Origin: an uncultured Opitutales bacterium
GTDB lineage: Bacteria; Verrucomicrobiota; Verrucomicrobiia; Opitutales; UBA2995
Assembly: GCA_937920335.1 (NCBI GenBank)
Contig: CALGUT010000487.1
Location: 1-6,995, forward strand
Direction of reading: 5' to 3'
Length of the DNA stretch: 6,995 bases
In this document: positions 1 to 4,849 of the stretch, one piece after another
Layout of the letters: each line of letters opens with the position of its first letter
Numbering within the stretch: position 1 is the first letter of the stretch
The notes under the pieces: generated by a model
The model's input: the letters and a program-made list of their open reading frames with translations, nothing else
Databases searched by the model: none
What the model was told of the DNA's origin: nothing
Position numbers and translations under genes: made by a program

Positions 1-1
1 T

Positions 2-829
2 TGTGAAAAACCGACTGCTGTAGATACGAAGACTGCAGTTGAGCTACATAACTTTTGCGTGGAAAAAGGTGTTAAGAGTGGCGTTGTTCAGGATAAGCTG
101 TGGCTGCCAGGTTTGGTTAAGCTGCAACGGGCCATCGAGAACGGTTTTCTGGGTCGCATTTTTGCTGTGACAGGAGAATTTGGATACTGGGTATTTGAGG
201 GTGACACCGTTCCTGCTCAACGGCCGTCCTGGAACTACCGTAAAGAAGACGGGGGAGGTATGATCATCGATATGCTCTGTCACTGGCGCTATGTCTTGGA
301 CAATTTGTTTGGCCCGGTGAAAACCGTAAATTGCCGTGGTGCGACTCATATCCCAGAACGTGTGGATGAATTGGGTAAGACATACAAGGCTACTGCTGAT
401 GATGCTGCTTACTCCATGTTCGAGATCGAAGGTCCCGATGGTGAAATCATCGTTAACTTCAATTCTTCCTGGGTAACTCGGGTTCGTCGTGACGACCTTT
501 TGACGCTTCATGTCGATGGTGAAAAAGGTTCGGCAGTAGTGACGCTCCGGGATTGCTACATCCAGCATTACAGCAACACGCCAAAGCCAATCTGGAATCC
601 TGATATCGAGCAGCCAGTCGACTTTTTTGAAGACTGGTCAAAAGTTCCGGAGCAGGAAGTCTACGACAATGCATTCAAGGTTCAGTGGGAGTTGTATTTG
701 AAACATGTGGTTCTCGATGAGCCTTTCCGTTGGACGCTGCTCGAAGGCGCCAAAGGTGTGCAGCTTGCCGAGCTCGGAATCAAGAGCTGGGACGAACGCA
801 AGTGGATCGATGTAGAAGATCTTGTCTAA
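2..829 (+). CDS. Gfo/Idh/MocA family oxidoreductase, C-terminal part (5' end outside window)
   Basis: The reading frame is open from the left edge and encodes 275 visible residues; members usually have about 350-400, so roughly 100 residues of the N-terminal Rossmann fold are missing. The visible part opens with the family's EKP signature (CEKPTAVDT, Lys at visible residue 3), which lies at the end of the NAD(P)-binding domain. The C-terminal alpha/beta domain carries GGGMIIDMLCHW (codons around 251-286), matching the G-G-x3-D-x3-H pattern whose His and the EKP Lys are the usual catalytic pair. The family oxidises or reduces sugars and inositols with NAD(P); the substrate here cannot be read from sequence. 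A GTG at 59 gives an internal start, but it would delete the EKP motif, so it is not the true start. No signal peptide can be judged because the N-terminus is missing. The SDR gene follows on the same strand after 128 bp, suggesting related sugar metabolism. Family assignment is sure; specificity is unknown. Confidence 0.93.
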   Translation, partial: CEKPTAVDTKTAVELHNFCVEKGVKSGVVQDKLWLPGLVKLQRAIENGFLGRIFAVTGEFGYWVFEGDTVPAQRPSWNYRKEDGGGMIIDMLCHWRYVLDNLFGPVKTVNCRGATHIPERVDELGKTYKATADDAAYSMFEIEGPDGEIIVNFNSSWVTRVRRDDLLTLHVDGEKGSAVVTLRDCYIQHYSNTPKPIWNPDIEQPVDFFEDWSKVPEQEVYDNAFKVQWELYLKHVVLDEPFRWTLLEGAKGVQLAELGIKSWDERKWIDVEDLV

Positions 830-835
830 CGCATG

Positions 836-909
836 CGGCAGAGCGAGACGCTCTTGCCCTACCTCCTTGAATTGAAATAGGTAGGGCCAACTGCGTCCTC
901 GCAGTGCCG
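836..909. repeat. Composite palindromic intergenic element (cloverleaf-like)
   Basis: This 74-base stretch begins 6 bases after the oxidoreductase stop and is made almost entirely of nested inverted repeats. The outer arms are CGGCA (836-840) and TGCCG (905-909). Inside are three hairpins: GAGCG/CGCTC (841-845 with 849-853, loop AGA), a perfect 9-bp stem GCCCTACCT/AGGTAGGGC (856-864 with 879-887, 14-base loop), and CTGCG/CGCAG (891-895 with 900-904, loop TCCT). An alternative fold extends the first hairpin through GGC/GCC (837-839 with 856-858, one bulged T). No T-run follows, so it is not a standard intrinsic terminator. It looks like a REP-type or mobile palindromic element, or a structured RNA processed between the two genes. 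Copy number elsewhere in the genome is unknown. Confidence 0.6.
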
Positions 910-918
910 AATGGGAGT

Positions 919-947
919 TTGTTAATCAATAATCCATAAACTAAATT
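919..947 (+). promoter_or_regulatory. Putative promoter of the SDR gene
   Basis: TTGTTA (919-924) and TAAATT (942-947) are separated by 17 bases, the sigma-70 optimum, in an AT-rich stretch directly after the palindromic element. The -10-like hexamer ends only 10 bases before the ATG at 958, so a start site at the usual distance would leave a leader of a few bases at most. No Shine-Dalgarno sequence is visible before the ATG. Each hexamer matches consensus at four of six positions, so chance occurrence in AT-rich DNA is possible. Confidence 0.3.
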
Positions 948-957
948 TCATAAAAAA

Positions 958-1728
958 ATGAAAACCGTGATTGTAACCGGAGGTTCAAGAGGAATTGGCT
1001 TTGGAATAGCTTCCAAGTTAGCCGATGAAGGCTGGAACATAGTCATTAATGGTATGCGCCCTGAGGAGGGAGTGACAGATGCACTTGAGGCACTTCGTTC
1101 CAAGGGCGTGCAAGTCGCCTATGCCCAAGGTGATGTCGGTTCGACTGAGGGTCGCGCCAGCATCGTGGAGGCCGGTAGAAAGCTTGCTGGTGGGTCTGTA
1201 CAGTTACTCGTCAACAATGCTGGTATCGGTTCGCCCGGTCGGTTGGATTTGCTGGAAGCCAAGGAAGAAAATTTCGACTTGGTCTTAAGAACGAATCTTC
1301 GAGGTCCGTTTTTTCTGAGTCAGGCCGTGGCTAACGACATGGTCAAAGCGAAGCAGGCGGACGACTCCTTTACCGGAGCGATCGTAAATATCACATCTGT
1401 TTCTTCGACGGTTGTATCGACCAATCGATTGGACTACTGCATTGCGAAAGCGGGTTTGAGTATGATGACACAGGGATTTGCTGCTAGACTGGGCGAATAC
1501 GATATTCCGGTATACGAAGTCAGGCCTGGCGTTATCAAAACGGATATGACCGCCGGAGTTACTGATAAGTATGACAAGATGATCGAGGATGGACTCTGCG
1601 TGACAAAACGTTGGGGCTATCCCGAAGATATCGGTAAAGCAGTGGCTTCGCTCGCAAGAGGAGACTTCCCCTACTCGACTGGTCAAGTGATCATGATTGA
1701 TGGCGCGCTGACCATGCCGCGGCTTTAG
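958..1728 (+). CDS. Short-chain dehydrogenase/reductase (SDR), annotated in many genomes as 3-ketoacyl-ACP reductase-like
   Basis: A 256-residue protein, the normal length of a classical SDR. The cofactor loop TGGSRGIG is at residues 7-14, the NNAG motif at 86-89, and the catalytic tetrad reads Asn113, Ser147, Tyr160 and Lys164 (YCIAK, with Ser 13 residues before Tyr as expected). The PGVIKTDM segment after the active site (190-197) is also typical. The end of the second beta strand has no Asp and is followed by Arg34, which favours NADP(H) over NAD(H); this is inference. There is no signal peptide, so it is cytoplasmic. Similarity to FabG is generic: a lone SDR next to a Gfo/Idh/MocA oxidoreductase and glycan-degradation genes more likely handles a sugar or sugar acid than fatty acid synthesis. 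The ATG at 958 lies just before the cofactor strand and leaves no room for a longer start. Fold and enzyme class are certain; the substrate is unknown. Confidence 0.95.
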   Translation: MKTVIVTGGSRGIGFGIASKLADEGWNIVINGMRPEEGVTDALEALRSKGVQVAYAQGDVGSTEGRASIVEAGRKLAGGSVQLLVNNAGIGSPGRLDLLEAKEENFDLVLRTNLRGPFFLSQAVANDMVKAKQADDSFTGAIVNITSVSSTVVSTNRLDYCIAKAGLSMMTQGFAARLGEYDIPVYEVRPGVIKTDMTAGVTDKYDKMIEDGLCVTKRWGYPEDIGKAVASLARGDFPYSTGQVIMIDGALTMPRL

Positions 1729-1741
1729 GGCTGGTTTTTTT
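1712..1741 (+). terminator. Possible intrinsic terminator of the SDR gene
   Basis: CCA(T)GCC at 1712-1718 pairs with GGCTGG at 1729-1734 as a six-pair stem with one bulged T (1715) and a 10-base loop. It is followed immediately by seven T residues (1735-1741). The stem overlaps the last codons and the stop of the SDR gene. The stem is short, so strength is uncertain. The large inverted repeat just downstream could add to termination. Confidence 0.4.
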
Positions 1742-1750
1742 GAGATCTAA

Positions 1751-1820
1751 AATCGGCAGCAAGCTACCTCCTACAGCTACGTAGTGAACCTGTTTTGTAG
1801 GAGGTAGCTTGCTGCCGATT
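1751..1820. repeat. Perfect 25-bp inverted repeat between convergent genes
   Basis: The left arm 1751-1775 is the exact reverse complement of the right arm 1796-1820, 25 pairs without mismatch, around a 20-base spacer. The arms contain CGGCAG and CTACCTCCT, both also present in the element at 836-909. The spacer holds its own 8-base palindrome CTACGTAG (1777-1784). It fills most of the gap between the SDR stop (1728) and the stop of the convergent DUF1080 gene (1831), so RNA from either side would form a very stable hairpin. A bidirectional terminator or mRNA-stabilising role is possible. No long T-run directly follows either arm, so it may instead be a repeat element that inserts between genes. 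Confidence 0.85.
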
Positions 1821-1830
1821 CATAGGATTT

Positions 1831-3171
1831 CTACAATTCCATTATCTCTATGTTCCTGAATTCTCCGCCGTGGCTTTCGGCCTGAATGGAGATGGTTCCT
1901 TCGGAGAGGATCGTTCCGTCATTCAATTGGGGTTCCGTATAACGGAGAACCTCATTGCCATTGATGTAGTGTACGATCTCTCCAGGTCCATTTACATGGA
2001 CTTCGATCTGCACCCACTCGTCCCACGGGTAGGTTTTGGAGGTCGAGCTCGTACAATGTCTTTCAATAAGTTCCCCATCTATGACCACGTGAGTTCCTGG
2101 AGTGCATAAATTGCCGGAGGTTCTCTTGGCTGGTGGATCACCGCCCAGAATTTGCATTTCGATACTATTGGGAAAGTCTTGGTCCTTGGTCATGGATTCG
2201 GGTGTCTGACCATGTGCCATGATACCACTGTTTCTGTAGGCCCAACCGGGACCTCCTGCCAACTGCTCGCCATAAAAGCGGTACTCCAGCCGAAAGCGAT
2301 AATGAGAAAACGTACCATTGTAGAAGATGTGTCCGAACTGTTTGTCGAATTTGTCGAAACCGGCGTAGTTGGTTCTGAGCAGTCCGTCCTTAACGCTGAA
2401 CATTCCGTTGGGATTCTCACCGAGATCGTATCCGGTTACTTTTATGGTCCAATCGTCTAGGTCTTTTCCGTTGAACAACGACCGCCATTCTTTTCCACCG
2501 GTATTTAATTCCCGGATGCGAATATTTTTCCACGCGACCGAACGCGTGCCTGCTTCGGCGTCGATACGATGCACTTGCAGGCCGATAAAGCCTTCTTTGT
2601 GAGCTTCGTAAATGTTTTCGTCTACGAGATCTGAGATTTGGATTCCGTTGATCCAAGTCTGAATGCGCGGACCGTTTGCAACAATGCGATAGCGGTTCCA
2701 GTCGTCATTTTTGAAATGGGAATGTCTAACAAGCTGATCTTCAGGGGTCATCCAACCGCCGGCTCGTTCCCCGTACAGATAGCCCGACTCACCGGGGGAT
2801 TGCTCAATCTCTATCTGCGGACCGTAGACGCGCTCGATAGTGATTTCGTCAACCGTTTCCCAGCGGGCCTTGGAACGAATCTGGACGCCGGAGTTCATTG
2901 GGTCATTGAGCATGACATCGAATTCCAATTCAAAGTCGCTGTAGAGATCCCAGGTCGAAAGAAAGGTGTTATGTTCCGGTCCGTTGATACCAACAATTGT
3001 GCCGTCCTTTATTTCGTAGCTGGCGCCGCCGCCTCTGATGGTCCAGCCATCAAAATTCTCACCGTTGAAGAGCTCTTTCCAGCCGTTTTCAGATGAGTCG
3101 GTGGCAGTCTCTAACGAATTGCAGGAGACAGAAATTAGGCTGATGGCCAGTAGTGCAATTAGATGTTTCAT
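1831..3171 (-). CDS. Lipoprotein with two tandem DUF1080 (3-keto-disaccharide hydrolase family) domains
   Basis: A 446-residue exported protein. Residues 1-17 form a lipoprotein signal (MKHLIALLAISLISVSC) with the acylated Cys at 17, so the mature protein is probably membrane-anchored. Domain one covers about 31-222 and domain two about 229-446. Both have the opening motif (LFNGENFDGW at 34-43, LFNGKDLDDW at 232-241), a central Asn-Ser-Gly (NSGVQIRS at 93-100, NSGIMAHG at 314-321), an acidic strand (IEIEQSPG, SIEMQILGG) and a late NGP...NG strand pair. This is the lectin-like beta-sandwich family once called DUF1080; studied members act on 3-keto glycosides, but many are unassigned. Most members have one domain, so this is an internal duplication that has diverged. 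An upstream in-frame ATG at 3213 would add 14 polar residues before the signal and overlap the sulfatase, so the ATG at 3171 is chosen. It lies 20 bases downstream of the sulfatase stop, so the two are probably cotranscribed. Reaction and substrate are not known. Confidence 0.92.
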   Translation of the reverse strand: MKHLIALLAISLISVSCNSLETATDSSENGWKELFNGENFDGWTIRGGGASYEIKDGTIVGINGPEHNTFLSTWDLYSDFELEFDVMLNDPMNSGVQIRSKARWETVDEITIERVYGPQIEIEQSPGESGYLYGERAGGWMTPEDQLVRHSHFKNDDWNRYRIVANGPRIQTWINGIQISDLVDENIYEAHKEGFIGLQVHRIDAEAGTRSVAWKNIRIRELNTGGKEWRSLFNGKDLDDWTIKVTGYDLGENPNGMFSVKDGLLRTNYAGFDKFDKQFGHIFYNGTFSHYRFRLEYRFYGEQLAGGPGWAYRNSGIMAHGQTPESMTKDQDFPNSIEMQILGGDPPAKRTSGNLCTPGTHVVIDGELIERHCTSSTSKTYPWDEWVQIEVHVNGPGEIVHYINGNEVLRYTEPQLNDGTILSEGTISIQAESHGGEFRNIEIMEL

Positions 3172-3191
3172 AGTAGTATAAATAGGATGGA

Positions 3192-4745
3192 TTATTCGCC
3201 GGTGATTTCCCACCAGCCTGCTTTAGGTGACCAGTTGGGATCGAGCACTTCAGCGTGCTCTTTTTCAAGAGCGGGTTTGGTGACTAAACGAGTGTGGCTG
3301 CGATCGGCTTCGTACTGTTGGCTGCTGAAGTCTGGGTTGACGGTTGGAAATTTGGCATCCACTTCGACGAACCAGTCCTGTAATTTGGCAAACATTGCCT
3401 TCTCTAACTCCGGGTAGTTACCGGCGAGGTCAGTGTGTTCACCAGGGTCGTCGGTCAAATTGTAGAGTTCGATTTGTTTGTCTTCGAGATAGTAAATCAA
3501 CTTCCACGGACCCTCTCTGATGATCGATGAAGGATCCCCGCCTTGGTTGCCGTAATGAGGATAGTGCCAGAACAGCGGGCGCTCCTTGATGGACTCTCCT
3601 TCGAGTAGCGGTTTGAGGCTGACACCATCCATATGCTGCTCAGGCATAAGTGGGATACCTGCCAGATCGAGGAGCGTAGGGAAAAAGTCGGTGCCTGTGA
3701 CTGGAGTATCGATGGTGGTTCCATTGAGTGGACTCTCGGGCCAACGAATATAGTAGGGTTCACGGATCCCGCCTTCCCACTGGCGGCCTTTACCTCCGCG
3801 GTAGGGAAGATTCGAGGTTGGCTTGGCATCTCCTGCCGAGACTCCACCATTGTCTGAGGTGAATACGACGATGGTATTGTCCATCAATCCGAGTCGATCG
3901 AGTGTATCCAAAACCTTCCCCACGGCGTCGTCGGTGGCCTCTACCATGCCTCCGTAGACGGGATGATCCTGCACCTGACGCACGGGTGAGGTACGATCGA
4001 TGATGAAACGCTCAGTGGGTTGAGGTTGAGCGGCCGCTTTGGCCCGGTACTTTTCCCACAGGGCCTTGGTTGTTTGGAGCGGGGCGTGGACGTTGTAGAA
4101 TGATAGATAGGCAAGGAAAGGTTCGTCCTTGTGCTTTTCGATGAAGCTAACGGTTTCATCTGCCAAGCGATAAGGAAGGTATTCACCTACGGGACCGCTT
4201 TTCATACGCGGATTGGTATAAGGCGAAAAGAAGCCTCCTGGAGGAGAGCCTTTGTCGTGACCGCCAACATTGAACTCGAATCCGTGATCATCGGGATGAG
4301 AACCTTCCTTCCCGAGGTGCCACTTGCCCGCAAAGAAAGTCCGATAGCCAGCTGCGGTAAAGGCTTCTGCCAAGGTCGTGTCTTTGTGATCCAGGTTGTG
4401 GTTGTAAATCGCGGGCAGCAAGCGGGTGTTGCGTTTCCACTCAGTGCCCATCTTTGCCCCGATCCAATCGGTGATATCAATGCGAGCCGGATATTTACCA
4501 GTCATGATACTGGCTCGAGAGGGGCTGCACACCTGGCAGGTGGCATATCCGTTGGTGAATCGTATGCCTTCGTTGGCAATACGATCGATATTCGGGCTTT
4601 CGTAAAAGGTACTCCCTTCGCCACTTAGGTCGCGCCATCCCATGTCGTCCGTGAGAATAAAGAGCACATTTGGGCGGTCCGCTTTTTGTGCGAATGCCAG
4701 GCCGGTAAGAGATAAGAAGAGTGTTAAATAGCTGAGTGTTTTCAT
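3192..4745 (-). CDS. Exported formylglycine-dependent sulfatase (S1 family)
   Basis: A 517-residue protein with a signal peptide (MKTLSYLTLFLSLTGLAFAQ, likely cleaved after AFA at 17-19). The type I sulfatase signature CSPSR starts at Cys73, the residue converted to formylglycine, with Arg77 completing C-x-P-x-R. Metal ligands are Asp33/Asp34 (LTDDMGW) and Asp298/Asn299 (TSDNGG). Other active-site residues in the expected order are Lys141 and His143 (GKWHLG), His220 (NVHAP) and Lys319 (RGGKG). The C-terminal subdomain has the typical LYNLTDDPGEHTDL segment. All catalytic residues are present, so it should be active once matured by a sulfatase-modifying enzyme, which is not encoded here. It hydrolyses sulfate esters, most likely on a polysaccharide in the periplasm or outside the cell; the sugar and position cannot be read with confidence. 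It is first in a two-gene unit with the DUF1080 lipoprotein and divergent from the second sulfatase. Confidence 0.96.
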   Translation of the reverse strand: MKTLSYLTLFLSLTGLAFAQKADRPNVLFILTDDMGWRDLSGEGSTFYESPNIDRIANEGIRFTNGYATCQVCSPSRASIMTGKYPARIDITDWIGAKMGTEWKRNTRLLPAIYNHNLDHKDTTLAEAFTAAGYRTFFAGKWHLGKEGSHPDDHGFEFNVGGHDKGSPPGGFFSPYTNPRMKSGPVGEYLPYRLADETVSFIEKHKDEPFLAYLSFYNVHAPLQTTKALWEKYRAKAAAQPQPTERFIIDRTSPVRQVQDHPVYGGMVEATDDAVGKVLDTLDRLGLMDNTIVVFTSDNGGVSAGDAKPTSNLPYRGGKGRQWEGGIREPYYIRWPESPLNGTTIDTPVTGTDFFPTLLDLAGIPLMPEQHMDGVSLKPLLEGESIKERPLFWHYPHYGNQGGDPSSIIREGPWKLIYYLEDKQIELYNLTDDPGEHTDLAGNYPELEKAMFAKLQDWFVEVDAKFPTVNPDFSSQQYEADRSHTRLVTKPALEKEHAEVLDPNWSPKAGWWEITGE

Positions 4746-4757
4746 AGGGTCGTCAAG

Positions 4758-4786
4758 ATAGAACCCTGTTCGATGGCCCGACTCAA
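4758..4786 (-). promoter_or_regulatory. Weak candidate promoter of the sulfatase-DUF1080 operon
   Basis: Read on the minus strand, TTGAGT (4786-4781) and TTCTAT (4763-4758) are 17 bases apart and the second hexamer ends 12 bases before the ATG at 4745. The matches to consensus are only four and three of six. The main support is position: the 104-base gap between the divergent sulfatase genes must hold the start signals for both. No operator-like palindrome was recognised in the gap. Confidence 0.2.
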
Positions 4787-4812
4787 GTTGCTTTTCTTAG
4801 TCTCTCAAATTC

Positions 4813-4840
4813 TTGCCAGCTGCTCACACTTGGCTAAATT
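4813..4840 (+). promoter_or_regulatory. Putative promoter of the second sulfatase
   Basis: TTGCCA (4813-4818, five of six to the -35 consensus) and TAAATT (4835-4840, four of six to the -10) are 16 bases apart. The -10-like box ends 9 bases before the ATG at 4850, implying a very short leader. The same TAAATT hexamer sits at nearly the same distance before the SDR gene. No Shine-Dalgarno sequence is visible. Confidence 0.3.
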
Positions 4841-4849
4841 CGCCAGCCT

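Noticed and set aside
59..829. GTG at 59 as the oxidoreductase start
   Set aside because: The frame is open to the left edge and encodes the family EKP motif upstream, so the gene continues outside the window.
836..909. A tRNA gene, because the element folds as a 74-base cloverleaf
   Set aside because: The arm lengths and loops are wrong (5-bp outer stem, 3-, 14- and 4-base loops), there is no TTCGA-type T-loop or 7-base anticodon loop, and no CCA end.
2638..3096. A 152-codon open frame on the plus strand opposite the DUF1080 gene
   Set aside because: It is antisense to a well-supported coding region and its translation has no recognisable motif or start context.
3172..3213. Longer start for the DUF1080 lipoprotein at 3213
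   Set aside because: It would place 14 polar residues before a clean lipoprotein signal peptide and overlap the upstream sulfatase gene by 22 bases; the ATG at 3171 gives a normal signal and a 20-base gap.
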